A stretch of DNA of 64,000 bases from an uncultured Prevotellaceae bacterium (GCA_902801155.1 CADCHG010000007.1:1-64000); one strand, 5' to 3'; shown: positions 1 to 9,290, counted from the stretch's first letter. Numbers and translations: made by a program. Notes: generated by a model not told the origin, from the sequence alone.

Positions 1-173
1 CCGGCCAGTAACAAGTAACAGGTAACAATAAGGATTTTAGTGCATGGCCAAAAATTTTACAGAATATTTCTAAGGAGTTTATATACCTTATTATATATAT
101 AAATATAAAATAGGCTATCTGTTTACACTATTTTTCTTATTGTTACCTGTTACTTGTTACCAACACGATTTCG
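1..173. repeat. Palindromic intergenic element, copy A
   Basis: The element has 25-base perfectly complementary ends (8-32 and 136-160) built from repeated TAAC units with core TAACAGGTAACAATAAG. They enclose an A/T-rich middle that contains the block AAGGAGTTTATATACCTTAT. A second copy lies at 53079-53252 in the same orientation, and a solo arm lies at 52665-52699. Copies A and B each end a few bases before the stop codon of a minus-strand gene. No transposase gene is nearby. It may be a MITE-like element or a conserved 3'-end hairpin; the sequence does not decide between these. The left limit could extend beyond the window. Confidence 0.7.
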
Positions 174-179
174 TATTGT

Positions 180-2486
180 TTATCCCGGATCTACATCATA
201 ATGCACGAGCAAGGATTTGTAGTTGGCATCAGTCATCATTTGCTGAACGCAGAACTTGATGTTGTCTCTTACTGCTGCGAGAGGAAGAGAGAGGTCAAGT
301 TTCAAAACTATTTTCCTGATGCAGAGAGTCTTGATACGCGCAACGGCTGGCTTGTCAGGACCAAGAATCATAGTGCCTTGCTTGCCCTTCAAGGCAGGAG
401 CCTGACGAAGACGATTAGCAAGTTCTATGCCTGCGTTGTTTACAATCTGGTTATCCCTATGTTTTAAGTAGATATAGATGAGACGAGTGAAAGGAGGATA
501 GCAGAAGGCACGACGTTCCTGTACCAGATCACGGAAGTAACCTGAGAAATCGTTGTTTACAATCTGCTTGATGATGGGCAATTCGGGATTGTTGGTCTGA
601 AGAATAACCTTGCCTTGCTTGCCTTTTCTACCTGCACGTCCGGCCACCTGTGTTATCATCATATAGGCTGTTTCCCATGCTCGGAAATCGGGAAAGTTGA
701 GCATAGAGTCGGCTGAGAGAATACCCACCACGCTAACATGGTCGAAGTCGAGACCTTTTGTGACCATCTGTGTACCGATAAGGAGATTGGTCTTCTGGGA
801 AGAGAAATCGCTTATGATACGCTCGTAGGCATTGCGTGTCCTTGTGGTGTCGAGATCCATTCGTGCGATACGAGCCTCGGGAAAATCATCGCGTATTATG
901 TCCTCGATTTTCTCAGTTCCGAAGCCTCTGTCCTGAAGTTCCGTGTTGTGGCAGTCGGGACATTCGGTAGGCATACGATAGGTGTAGCCACAATAGTGGC
1001 AGGTGAGTGAGTTGAGGTTTTTGTGGTAGGTTAGGGACACGTCGCAGTTGGTACAGCGAGGCACCCAACCACATTGGTGACATTCTATTACGGGCGAGAA
1101 ACCTCTCCTGTTCTGGAAGAGAATAACCTGCTCTCCATTATGCAGAGCCTCTCCGATAGCCATTCTAAGGTCAGGAGACAATACTCCTCTCATAATCTTA
1201 CGATGGCGGAGATCCTTTACGTTCACCACGTTTATCTGTGGCAGTTTGATATCCTTGAATCTCTTGGTAAGAGTGACATAGCCATACTTTTTCTGAAAAG
1301 CGTTGTAATAAGTCTCGGCACATGGTGTGGCTGTTCCGAGGAGAGTCTTGGCGCCATACATCTGCGCAAGGACGATGGCGGCAGAGCGTCCGTGATAGCG
1401 AGGGGCTGGGTCTTGTTGCTTGAACGAGCTTTCGTGCTCCTCATCGATAATTACAAGCCCTAGGTTCTTGAAAGGAAGGAATACGGCTGAACGTGCTCCG
1501 AGAATAACGTCGTAAGGCTGGTCGGAGAGTTGTTTTTGCCATATCTCCACGCGCTCGGCATCAGAGTATTTGGAATGGTATATGCCGAGTCTGTTGCCGA
1601 AGACACGATTTAGGCGCTCGGTGATCTGTACGGTTAGGGCAATCTCAGGAAGAAGGTATAGAACCTGCTTGCCTTCGTCAATTGCACGTTGGATCATCTT
1701 GATATAGATCTCCGTCTTTCCGCTTGAGGTTACTCCATGAAGAAGGCATACGTTATGCTCTTCCCATTCCTTGTAGATGCTGTCGTAGGCTTTCTGCTGG
1801 GCTTCGTTTAATGTTGAGGGTTTAGTGCTTTGTGTTGAGAGGGATGTATCGCGCATCAGTCGGCTAACTTCCTTGTCGTATATGCGTAACAGGCCTCTGT
1901 CGCACAATGCCTTTATTGTAGCAGCATTGGCGTGGGCATCGTTCATCAGTTCCTCTCGTGTAATCTCTACGACTTCTTCGCGAGTGCTATTACCCTCAAT
2001 AGAATCCCAATGGGATAGTGAAAGGAATGAGTTGAATGCCTCAAGCTGTCGGGTAGCTCTGACAAGCATATTGAGAGCTATGTGAAGGGCATCCTCATTC
2101 TGATATTGCTCTGTAAGTCCGATGTAGGTCTCTGTCTTTGGACGATAAGTTCCTTCTGCCTTCATGCCAGAGGGTAGGGCAGCGCGGAAAACATCGCCGA
2201 GGGGCGACATGTAGTATTCGGATATCCAAGTCCAGAGTTTGTATTGCTGTGGGAGAAGAACAGGCTTAGTGTCAATAATCGCAATTATATCACGTATCTG
2301 TACTCCCTCTTTTATTGAGATTTCTTCAGTCGGAGCATTTACGACAAGTCCTGTGTATGTCTTTGAAATACCCAACGGCACTTTTACGCGGATGAATGGC
2401 ACGACATCTTTTTCCATGCTTTTGGGCACAGAGTATGTGTAGAGTCCATCTATTCCGAGGGGAAGGATTACGTTTACGTATTTCAT
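180..2486 (-). CDS. priA: Primosomal protein N' (replication restart helicase PriA)
   Basis: PriA reloads the replisome at stalled or collapsed forks. The frame runs 768 residues from ATG 2486 (start MKYVNVILPLG). A Walker A motif GVTSSGKTE lies near residue 251 and a DEEH helicase box near 347. The eight-cysteine zinc-binding insert (CHQCGW, CTNCD, CHYCG, CPDCH) spans about residues 467-518, and helicase motifs TKGLDFDHV and QVAGRAGRKG follow. An in-frame start farther upstream (2591) is rejected because the promoter -7 box lies at 2492-2499. That promoter would produce a transcript starting at or next to the ATG. The gene ends seven bases after palindromic element A. The identification is firm. 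Confidence 0.97.
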   Translation of the reverse strand: MKYVNVILPLGIDGLYTYSVPKSMEKDVVPFIRVKVPLGISKTYTGLVVNAPTEEISIKEGVQIRDIIAIIDTKPVLLPQQYKLWTWISEYYMSPLGDVFRAALPSGMKAEGTYRPKTETYIGLTEQYQNEDALHIALNMLVRATRQLEAFNSFLSLSHWDSIEGNSTREEVVEITREELMNDAHANAATIKALCDRGLLRIYDKEVSRLMRDTSLSTQSTKPSTLNEAQQKAYDSIYKEWEEHNVCLLHGVTSSGKTEIYIKMIQRAIDEGKQVLYLLPEIALTVQITERLNRVFGNRLGIYHSKYSDAERVEIWQKQLSDQPYDVILGARSAVFLPFKNLGLVIIDEEHESSFKQQDPAPRYHGRSAAIVLAQMYGAKTLLGTATPCAETYYNAFQKKYGYVTLTKRFKDIKLPQINVVNVKDLRHRKIMRGVLSPDLRMAIGEALHNGEQVILFQNRRGFSPVIECHQCGWVPRCTNCDVSLTYHKNLNSLTCHYCGYTYRMPTECPDCHNTELQDRGFGTEKIEDIIRDDFPEARIARMDLDTTRTRNAYERIISDFSSQKTNLLIGTQMVTKGLDFDHVSVVGILSADSMLNFPDFRAWETAYMMITQVAGRAGRKGKQGKVILQTNNPELPIIKQIVNNDFSGYFRDLVQERRAFCYPPFTRLIYIYLKHRDNQIVNNAGIELANRLRQAPALKGKQGTMILGPDKPAVARIKTLCIRKIVLKLDLSLPLAAVRDNIKFCVQQMMTDANYKSLLVHYDVDPG

Positions 2487-2491
2487 GACCG

Positions 2492-2522
2492 CAAAGTTAT
2501 ATAAAAAAAAGCAGACTCGCAA
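2492..2522 (-). promoter_or_regulatory. priA promoter (Bacteroidota -33/-7 type), probably leaderless
   Basis: On the minus strand a TTG (2522-2520) is followed after 20 bases by TAACTTTG (2499-2492), matching the Bacteroidota TAnnTTTG -7 box. The priA ATG lies only five bases past the box, so the mRNA should be leaderless or nearly so. The TTG lies inside the terminator hairpin of the upstream barrel gene. Confidence 0.65.
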
Positions 2523-2540
2523 TATTTGCGGTCTGCTTTT
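2503..2540 (-). terminator. Hairpin terminator after the 198-residue barrel gene
   Basis: The stem pairs AAAGCAGAC with GTCTGCTTT and continues through CGCAA/TTGCG around a short loop. On the minus strand it is followed by eight U. It lies 20 bases past the stop at 2561 and overlaps the priA promoter. Confidence 0.8.
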
Positions 2541-2560
2541 TATGTGAAGCTTGAAAGTTT

Positions 2561-3157
2561 TTAGAAATAGTATGTCAAACCTATCTGCCAAGCGTTAGAC
2601 TTTGGTTCGATAAGGTGAATACCATCGGAGTCAATCGTTGGGTTAAATTCTGCATCGGCAGTCTTTCCGAGGGCAGAGTTGTAGTTTACTCTTATTTCGA
2701 CGTGGTTGATTTTGACACCTCCACCAAGATTAATGCTGAAGTCGCTATTCTTCCAACGCCAGTCTTTTACGCAATCTGAGACTTCGTCGATACCATCAGC
2801 ATCTATGTTGAAAGAGTATTGTGGACCGGCAAAGACGAAAATCTGACTATTGTCGTTGATGTCAAATCCCTTACGGATATTTGCCTGAACGTTGACGTTC
2901 TGCTCAGTCAAGCTCTTTCCATCTACTTCACCCCTACGTACATCATAGATGCCAGCTACCTCAACATCGAATATTGGGCATCCGATAAGAAATGTAGGAC
3001 CGACATAGAATCCTGCTTGATTGCCTGACTTTATAACATCAGTATCCATAGAGAACTTGTTTATGTTCAATCCGCCCTGAATTCCGAATTTTATTTGCGC
3101 ACTTGAAGGAAGCGCGAGCAGGATTGTGGCTAATATTGCAAGTACTGTTCTTTTCAT
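2561..3157 (-). CDS. Small outer-membrane beta-barrel protein (PorT-like family)
   Basis: This 198-residue protein opens with a signal peptide (MKRTVLAILATILLALPSSAQ) and continues as short alternating beta strands such as KFGIQGGLNINKFS and GFYVGPTFLIG. It ends on an aromatic strand (WQIGLTYYF), as expected for an 8-strand barrel assembled by BAM. It lies after the porPKLMN operon in the same direction, but with an inverted repeat between, so co-transcription is uncertain. True T9SS PorT is a barrel of comparable build, but I cannot show orthology from sequence alone. It has its own terminator. No enzymatic motif is visible. Confidence 0.8.
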   Translation of the reverse strand: MKRTVLAILATILLALPSSAQIKFGIQGGLNINKFSMDTDVIKSGNQAGFYVGPTFLIGCPIFDVEVAGIYDVRRGEVDGKSLTEQNVNVQANIRKGFDINDNSQIFVFAGPQYSFNIDADGIDEVSDCVKDWRWKNSDFSINLGGGVKINHVEIRVNYNSALGKTADAEFNPTIDSDGIHLIEPKSNAWQIGLTYYF

Positions 3158-3189
3158 AATTGTATATGTTTGGTAATCTTGTATATGAA

Positions 3190-3243
3190 AAACGTAAAGA
3201 TGCAGAGAGGATTAAACTTTGCGACTCTGCGATTTTGCGTTTA
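3190..3243. repeat. Inverted repeat of the gene-3'-end family (porN end)
   Basis: AACGTAAAGATGCAGAG pairs imperfectly with CTCTGCGATTTTGCGTT. The same theme (AACGCAAAGACGC ... GCGTCTTTGCGTT) occurs after meaB and after ilvE. The hairpin begins just past the porN stop and may end the T9SS operon transcript. Confidence 0.55.
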
Positions 3244-3249
3244 GTAAAA

Positions 3250-4341
3250 TTAGTGTCTCTGACGACGGACACTTACTCGGGCAGAACCGGATGAAGATGA
3301 TGAAGACTTCGACTTAGTCTTGCTGTTCTTCACCTCGGAAGTGGAAGTTGTAGAGCGACGTGTTGTCTTCTTCGCCTTCTTCTTTCCTTTTTTATCTACC
3401 TTTGCTATGCTGTCGAGAGAGTCTTTTCGAGCCTGATCGCCCCAAATGCTCTTCTCGAATGTCTTCATCTGGGATTCTATCTTTTGCTGCTCCTTCTTTA
3501 TTGCTGCTTCCTGATTCGTGGAATCTGCGGTAGCAACGGTTTGAGCGAGAGTTTGACCAAGCATGTTGTTTGTCTTGTAGATTTCGCCCTTGTATTTGGT
3601 TTTTACAAAGAAGTCGTCAATACTCATCATTGCAGCATTATTGATATTGCTCGTCATAATCATCTGCTTTGAGAGGAATGGGGCGATGTCATCATACTTT
3701 ACCCAGAAGAGAGGGTAGGTGTTTGCCTGACCTCCGAAATCATCCTCGCGCGTCATGATAGGGCAGAGGGCTACTACCTTTGTGTGGTAGGTTGCTGTAT
3801 ATTGGTCGTAGTATGAAGACTCCTTGATGTAGTATGATTTTACCTCACGACTTGGAATGTCGGAGTTGTCAATCTTGAGTCTGCCGTCTTTCTTCTCGTA
3901 ATAGATGCTGTAATTGTCAAGAAACTCCAGAGGTTTAATCTTTGCATCAGGTGTGAAAGACTCATTGCCGTTCAGGTTATACTTATATGCAGTTATCTGG
4001 CCGGAAAGCATGAGCTTGAAGAGGTATGTGAAGAGATTCATCTGCGAACCTACAGGCTCAACAGGATAGTACAGTCCTCCATTCTCGTCTTTTGTAAGGT
4101 CGAGCAGACGATATAGGTCGCGACGCCAAACCACATCCTCTGGCATCTTCTGCTGGGTAGGAAATGCGATTTTCGCGCGTTCTGTCATATTGTTGGCATT
4201 ACTCTTCGCCTGTGCTTTCTGAGCCTGCTGAGCGCGTCGTGCTGCTGGTTGGGCAAAGGCGGTAGAAGTAATGAGAGAGAGGACAACAAGAAGTGTTGCT
4301 GCCCATAATCTCCTATATGTCATATTCTTTTTCATACACAT
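3250..4341 (-). CDS. porN: Type IX secretion system ring protein PorN/GldN
   Basis: PorN (GldN) is the periplasmic partner of the lipoprotein PorK; together they form the large ring under the outer membrane in T9SS. The 363-residue product has a signal peptide (MTYRRLWAATLLVV... ending AFAQ) and the GldN core with DVVWRRDLYRLLDLTKDENGG near residues 68-90. It is last in the porPKLMN operon. Its ATG overlaps the porM stop as TAATG, and a second ATG six bases on (4335, MKKNM) is also possible. The last roughly 55 residues form an unusual Lys/Arg/Ser-rich tail (KKGKKKAKKTTRRS, then a run of Ser). Firm by motif and context. Confidence 0.95.
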   Translation of the reverse strand: MCMKKNMTYRRLWAATLLVVLSLITSTAFAQPAARRAQQAQKAQAKSNANNMTERAKIAFPTQQKMPEDVVWRRDLYRLLDLTKDENGGLYYPVEPVGSQMNLFTYLFKLMLSGQITAYKYNLNGNESFTPDAKIKPLEFLDNYSIYYEKKDGRLKIDNSDIPSREVKSYYIKESSYYDQYTATYHTKVVALCPIMTREDDFGGQANTYPLFWVKYDDIAPFLSKQMIMTSNINNAAMMSIDDFFVKTKYKGEIYKTNNMLGQTLAQTVATADSTNQEAAIKKEQQKIESQMKTFEKSIWGDQARKDSLDSIAKVDKKGKKKAKKTTRRSTTSTSEVKNSKTKSKSSSSSSGSARVSVRRQRH

Positions 4342-5891
4342 TATTTGATTATTACCTCCATAGAGGTTGGTAGTGTGCGTAAAATTCCGTCAGGACCTAT
4401 CGCTTTTACCTTTGAGATGTAGAAGCGCTTTGAGCGTGAAAGCTTGCGGAATGTGTCCATCTGTCTTCCTGAGAATGATGCTCCTTCGCTCACGATAGGA
4501 ACGGCATTACCCATATTGTCGAAGAATACAGCCTCAAAGCCTGTCACCTTGAATTCTATGTCAAGAAGTCCATCGTCGATGGCTGCCTTGATGCCTGTTG
4601 CTCCAAGGAGTGATGCCTTGGCAAGGCCACCGCCTCGGAAACGATTATCGCCTACGAGGATGTATGGAGTTGGATCTGGAAGCTTGCGGACACGGAAAGT
4701 GAAGTTGCCCATGTGAACAGGCTTTCCTGTCTGGGTGCTAGATACCGAAATTGTTACATCCTTTCCTACAGCACTAGGACGGGCGATATACTTACCTGGA
4801 CCTACAGGGGTGAATGTTCCTCCAGTCATAGTTGCGCTCACCTTATTCAGAGGTACGCCAGGGATGGATACGCTTACTGGGTTAGAGTAACCTGCGTAGA
4901 GTACGTTCATCATTGTGGCAGATACGGTTGCAGATGGATCTACGACAGTATATTTCTGTTCGAAGTCACGACGGATAATCTCGCCTCCGCCATTCTGTAC
5001 GGTCATATAGCCGGAAAGGGTGAAGTCTCCGGTCTTGCCTGCAACGAATTCGTATGTGCTATTGGTGAGATTCACTTCATGACCGCCGATATAAATCTGA
5101 GGCTGCTGGGTTGTATCTACCGCAGCCATTACAATCTTTGCAGAGAACTTATCACCTCTAACAACTGTCTGTGCATTAGGGATGACGAATGCAGAAAGTT
5201 TGTTTACGCGGATATCCTTAACGTCGATATTGCTTACGAGATTGTGGAGGACCTCGCCCTCAGCATAGCGGATGTCACTTTGAAGCTTAGAGAGCATGGT
5301 GATAGCTGCAGCTACAGGCATACCCTCGAACATATACTCTTCCCAGTTCTTGTTAAGAGGATTTCTGCGTCCAGTAATCTTTGTTGTGAGATTGCTTGCT
5401 ATGACTTTTCGCTTGTCTTCGTCGGTTATCATAGTTAGCATCTGCTCACGATAGTTGTCTATTGCCTTGCGTAGCTTTGCGCCCTGTCCTGTACCTGGGG
5501 CAAGCATAATGTGGTTGGCAGCTTCGAGGTCGTCAACTCGCTCAATATTGTTGACATCACCATCAGAGCCGTCAGCATCCTTGACGATTGCAACCTTCAG
5601 CTGTTGTGCGTAGTTATATAGGGAATCACTCATGCGCTTGACGAGGGTTGCCTTATCAAACCATTCACGTACTTTCTGAGGGTTAGCCTTGAGTTGTGCC
5701 TCAAAGTCGTCGTATATTGTGGTGTTCTGTTTCTCCGTATTTGCCGTTGATTGCATCAGACTTGCATCTACGATGCTGAAGCCATCAAGTACCTCGCTGG
5801 AGATATTCATCGCCAGCATAGCCATAAGGACCACATACATCAGGTTGATCATCTTCTGGCGTGGAGAAACCGGTTTCTTCTTTATTGCCAC
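4341..5891 (-). CDS. porM: Type IX secretion system motor-coupled protein PorM/GldM
   Basis: PorM (GldM) has one inner-membrane helix near its N-terminus and a long periplasmic stalk. With PorL it forms the proton-driven motor that energises T9SS export. The 516-residue product starts MAIKKKPVSPRQKMINLMYVV; the membrane helix covers about residues 15-36 (MYVVLMAMLAMNISSEVLDGF is typical). The remaining sequence is the chain of beta-rich D1-D4 periplasmic domains. It follows porL after 32 bases and overlaps porN by one base. Length and gene order match the family, so the identification is firm. Confidence 0.96.
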   Translation of the reverse strand: MAIKKKPVSPRQKMINLMYVVLMAMLAMNISSEVLDGFSIVDASLMQSTANTEKQNTTIYDDFEAQLKANPQKVREWFDKATLVKRMSDSLYNYAQQLKVAIVKDADGSDGDVNNIERVDDLEAANHIMLAPGTGQGAKLRKAIDNYREQMLTMITDEDKRKVIASNLTTKITGRRNPLNKNWEEYMFEGMPVAAAITMLSKLQSDIRYAEGEVLHNLVSNIDVKDIRVNKLSAFVIPNAQTVVRGDKFSAKIVMAAVDTTQQPQIYIGGHEVNLTNSTYEFVAGKTGDFTLSGYMTVQNGGGEIIRRDFEQKYTVVDPSATVSATMMNVLYAGYSNPVSVSIPGVPLNKVSATMTGGTFTPVGPGKYIARPSAVGKDVTISVSSTQTGKPVHMGNFTFRVRKLPDPTPYILVGDNRFRGGGLAKASLLGATGIKAAIDDGLLDIEFKVTGFEAVFFDNMGNAVPIVSEGASFSGRQMDTFRKLSRSKRFYISKVKAIGPDGILRTLPTSMEVIIK

Positions 5892-5923
5892 AGTCTAATT
5901 TGTATTTGACTATTTTTGTTCTT

Positions 5924-6850
5924 TTATTGCTGCTTTGGGATATTTACAGTCATAGCGTCGATCATACGAGCATATACAGCGTTAAGCTCCTTGATTTCAT
6001 CTGCCATCTTGCGTGTCTCAGCATTAATCTCGTCCTGAGTTGTGATCTGTTGTGAAGCAGCCTTGAGCTGCATCTCATAGACACGTGCAATACCTGTAAG
6101 GGTACGGTTGAGGTTCTCCATTTCCTGAGAGTCGATAGAAAGACGCTCGCTAACAGCTGCAATCTTGAGAAGGAGTTCGTTAAGCTCGTTAAGACGATCA
6201 ACGTATGTGGATGTAGCCTGTTCCATGGCCTGAGCAGTTTCTGGAGTAACAGCAGGTGCTGGTGTTCCAATCTTTGGAGCAGAAGCTTCTGTTTCAGGTC
6301 GTTTTTCAGAACCGCCTGGAGCAAATGATATAGCCTCAGAAGAAGACTGAGAGGCAGATACTTGCTGAGCAACAGAGGTCTGCTTAGGTGCATATGGTGA
6401 AACAGTACTTCCGCCGATTGTACCACCTCCGATAATGATTGTTCCACCAGATATTTGTGAGGCAGGAGATTTGCTAGCATTGCCTGATGTGGCAGCAACC
6501 GCAATATTCTCGGAAACAGCATTTCCTGAGGTTGCTTCAATACCGTTTTCTACTGCCTCCTGAGCTGCAAGTGCGGCAGCAAGTTCTGTATCTGTTGCGA
6601 GGTTTCGGCCTTCCTGAGTCTTGTCAAAAGGACGGTCGAAGGCAGAGATGAAGAATACGAACACCTCAGTTCCCATGCCAATGAAAAGCATGGCATTTGC
6701 ACCTGGAAGGTGGGTGAGCTTGAATAGGGTTCCGAGGATAACGACGGCTGCACCCCATGAATATGCGTAGTTCATAAAGGTTTGACCAGAAACGCTATCC
6801 ATCCATTTCTGAAGCCTATATATTATATTATAGCTACTATATTTTGTCAT
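5924..6850 (-). CDS. porL: Type IX secretion system motor protein PorL/GldL
   Basis: PorL (GldL) is the two-helix inner-membrane stator of the T9SS motor. Membrane helices span about residues 26-46 and 52-72, with the charged loop FKLTHLPGAN between them. A cytoplasmic coiled coil follows (about residues 215-300, LNELLLKIAAVSERLS...). Between the helices and the coiled coil is a long low-complexity Ala/Ser/Gly/Pro insert (roughly 100-205, with GGTIIIGGGTIGG). This insert causes long open frames in the other two readings, which I disregard. The gene sits 28 bases after porK. Confidence 0.94.
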   Translation of the reverse strand: MTKYSSYNIIYRLQKWMDSVSGQTFMNYAYSWGAAVVILGTLFKLTHLPGANAMLFIGMGTEVFVFFISAFDRPFDKTQEGRNLATDTELAAALAAQEAVENGIEATSGNAVSENIAVAATSGNASKSPASQISGGTIIIGGGTIGGSTVSPYAPKQTSVAQQVSASQSSSEAISFAPGGSEKRPETEASAPKIGTPAPAVTPETAQAMEQATSTYVDRLNELNELLLKIAAVSERLSIDSQEMENLNRTLTGIARVYEMQLKAASQQITTQDEINAETRKMADEIKELNAVYARMIDAMTVNIPKQQ

Positions 6851-6878
6851 AACTAAAGATAGAATTTATGTATTGTAA

Positions 6879-8342
6879 TTATCTTTTCTTCTTGCCTTTG
6901 CCATTCTGACTTGCAGGACTTGCCAATGAGCGTACACAACGGAATCCTATGTATGCCCTTGGCTGATTCTGATATTCCCATGAACGCCATGCTGAGCGGA
7001 TGAAGCTCTCCGGGTCTTTCCAAGAACCGCCTCTGACACTCTTCTTTTTCAGTCTGTATGGGTCTTCTGTTGCGGCATTATATTCCAACTTAGGGTTGAG
7101 GTCATTCATTGCCTCTACACCTGCTTCTGTATATATTGTAGAAGTCCATTCTGCCACATTTCCTGCCATGTCATAAAGACCATGGCTGTTTGGAGAATAT
7201 ATACCAGTTTTGGATGTAATCAGGTTTCCATCCTTGGTGTAGTTTCCTCTGTCTGGCTTGAAGTTCGCATAGAAACATCCGTCACCGTTTTTTACGTCTG
7301 GGTTTTCCCAAGGAAACTCTGTACCGTCTTTTCCACGTGCTGCATATTCCCATTCAGCTTCAGAAGGAAGACGATAGCGCTGGATGTATTTGGCCTGTCC
7401 TGATAGTCCTTTGAGAAGGAAATCGGTGCGCCATGCACAGAATGCGTTTGCCTGTTCCCATGTCACGCCTACAACTGGGTAGTCATTGTATGTGGGGTTG
7501 CTGAAATAGTTGCGTAGATACATCTCGTTGTCTGAGTTCGGGAAATCATTCACCCAACATGTTGTATCCGGATAGATATTGACGATGTACGTGTTAAGGA
7601 AGTCCCAAGGTCCGGAGAGAGGACGATTGATAGACTCTCTTATTATCTTGCCCTCATCATTGATATATGCCGTGTCCTTTGTTATCATTACGACTTCGTC
7701 AGGATTCACTGTTATATCTGTGTTGAGGTTCCTTTCCTCTGGCTTGATACGATTACGGCGAAGTGCTGCTGTTGTATAGTCGTATATCTCATAGCGGTAT
7801 ATGAGTTGTGATGCATCAATGAGCTTTTCTCCTGTAACAGGATTCGTGATATACAGACTCTCGTATGCACGTTGCTGATCCTCATTTGGCTTGCGAGGCA
7901 ATGGCTTCTTCCAATTGATTCTTGGAGGAATAGGATCGTGGTTCTGGTCTTCTGTAATAAGGTATGTCTCATCACCACCGTATGCTGGGTCTGCAAGACG
8001 TGTGCGGAGGATACTGTCGCGCACCCACATCACAAACTGACGATATTTTGAATTGGTGACCTCGGTTTCGTCCATCCAGAATCCGTCAACACTTATATCT
8101 TTTACAGGAGCTACATTACCCCAAAGAGAATCGTTGCTGTCGATACCCATCCTCAAGGAACCGCGATTTACCATTGTCATTCCGTAAGGAGTAGGCTCGG
8201 TGAATCCTCGTCCGTTACCAACGCCTGTTACCTCTCCTCCTGACATAGAGGAAGTCATCTTACCTCCGAAGCAAGACGAAAGAAGGAAAACCGCATTGGT
8301 TATCGCAAGAGTGAATATAATGTTTTTTATCTTCATATTCAT
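6879..8342 (-). CDS. porK: Type IX secretion system lipoprotein PorK/GldK
   Basis: PorK (GldK) is an outer-membrane lipoprotein that forms the periplasmic ring with PorN. The 487-residue product has a lipoprotein signal with lipobox LLSSC (Cys24). Its fold resembles formylglycine-generating enzyme: WMDETEVTNSKYRQFV, YRLPSEAEWEYAARG, YDMAGNVAEWTS and VRGGSWKDP...GFRCV are all present in order. It is used structurally in T9SS rather than as an enzyme. It follows porP after three bases. The first ATG (8342) and one six bases later (8336) are both possible starts. Confidence 0.95.
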   Translation of the reverse strand: MNMKIKNIIFTLAITNAVFLLSSCFGGKMTSSMSGGEVTGVGNGRGFTEPTPYGMTMVNRGSLRMGIDSNDSLWGNVAPVKDISVDGFWMDETEVTNSKYRQFVMWVRDSILRTRLADPAYGGDETYLITEDQNHDPIPPRINWKKPLPRKPNEDQQRAYESLYITNPVTGEKLIDASQLIYRYEIYDYTTAALRRNRIKPEERNLNTDITVNPDEVVMITKDTAYINDEGKIIRESINRPLSGPWDFLNTYIVNIYPDTTCWVNDFPNSDNEMYLRNYFSNPTYNDYPVVGVTWEQANAFCAWRTDFLLKGLSGQAKYIQRYRLPSEAEWEYAARGKDGTEFPWENPDVKNGDGCFYANFKPDRGNYTKDGNLITSKTGIYSPNSHGLYDMAGNVAEWTSTIYTEAGVEAMNDLNPKLEYNAATEDPYRLKKKSVRGGSWKDPESFIRSAWRSWEYQNQPRAYIGFRCVRSLASPASQNGKGKKKR

Positions 8343-8345
8343 TTA

Positions 8346-9290
8346 TTAGAGATGTCTTACACTTTGATGCCTGTTCTTTCCTTTTGGCATGAAGTTTATA
8401 TCTGTCTGATATCCGATGAAAAGTTCATGTGAACCGTTCTCGAAATTGATTCCGCTAGTGTAGATGTCGTAACTGTAGCCTAACATTATACCATGGAAGC
8501 TTCCTGCAAGATATATTGTGGTGGAGTTCTTCGGACTATATCCCAGACCTGCACTCATTGTCCTTCCTTCATAAGTGTAGATCAGGCGAGCCGAAAGTTC
8601 TCCTCTATATCCTACGAGGTCTGTTGCAACGAAAGCGGATGTCGCTACAGAGAAAAGCGGATTGTTCATTTTGAAGTTATATCCGCCAGTAGCATACAGC
8701 GTGGGATCTACGGTTATTTCATTTGTCTCACCAAGTTCTATCGTTGGTGATGTCAGGTGCTGGGCTGATATTCCTGCATACCAGGACTCGCTTTTGTAAT
8801 GAAGTCCGAAACCGAAGTCTATGGAGTTGCCTTTGATGTTACTCTTGCTGAAGGCAGGATCGGTGGTGTCCTCTATGTCAACTTTCGATCCGTCGAAAGA
8901 CTCACTTAGCAGTCCTGCCTGAACGCCTATTGCCAAACGGCCGTCCCAAAACTTCCTCTGGTAGCTGTATTGGGCGTTTATCTGCTGTCTTGAAAACAGA
9001 CCTTTCTTGTCGCTCATGAAACTGACACCTGCGCCATTTCTCGTGTTTAATGCATTGAATGGCATATCTGCAGACACGTATGCTGTCTTTGGACTATTTT
9101 CGAATCCTACCATGCTCATTGCGTAGGATGCTGTGATGTTCAGTTTGTCAAACAATCCTGATGCAGCAGGATTGTATGCGGTCTGCATGTCGAAATAGTG
9201 AGAGAAATATACGTCATACTGGGCTCTGACTTTTGTTGGGACCAGCGCCACGGCTATGAGGATAATTATCACTATTCTGTTTGCTTTCAC
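8346..9290 (-). CDS. porP: Type IX secretion system outer-membrane protein PorP/SprF family
   Basis: PorP (SprF family) is an outer-membrane barrel of T9SS and the first gene of the operon. The body shows family features: QYDVYFSHYFDMQTAYNPAASGLFDKLN at the mature N-terminus, GAGVSFMSDKKGLFS, and a C-terminal barrel with GYSYDIYTSG. I choose GTG 9290, which yields a normal signal peptide (KANRIVIIILIAVALVPTKVRAQ; about 314 residues). The first in-frame ATG (9347) lies within the ompA-family terminator hairpin and would put 19 charged residues before the signal. The start remains open, the function is firm. Confidence 0.9.
   Translation of the reverse strand: MKANRIVIIILIAVALVPTKVRAQYDVYFSHYFDMQTAYNPAASGLFDKLNITASYAMSMVGFENSPKTAYVSADMPFNALNTRNGAGVSFMSDKKGLFSRQQINAQYSYQRKFWDGRLAIGVQAGLLSESFDGSKVDIEDTTDPAFSKSNIKGNSIDFGFGLHYKSESWYAGISAQHLTSPTIELGETNEITVDPTLYATGGYNFKMNNPLFSVATSAFVATDLVGYRGELSARLIYTYEGRTMSAGLGYSPKNSTTIYLAGSFHGIMLGYSYDIYTSGINFENGSHELFIGYQTDINFMPKGKNRHQSVRHL

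Noticed and set aside
5962..6753. Long open frames overlapping porL on the same strand (192 and 67 codons)
   Set aside because: They arise from the repetitive Ala/Ser/Gly insert of porL read in shifted frames; composition (Leu/Arg/His/Ser-rich) is not protein-like and no start context exists.
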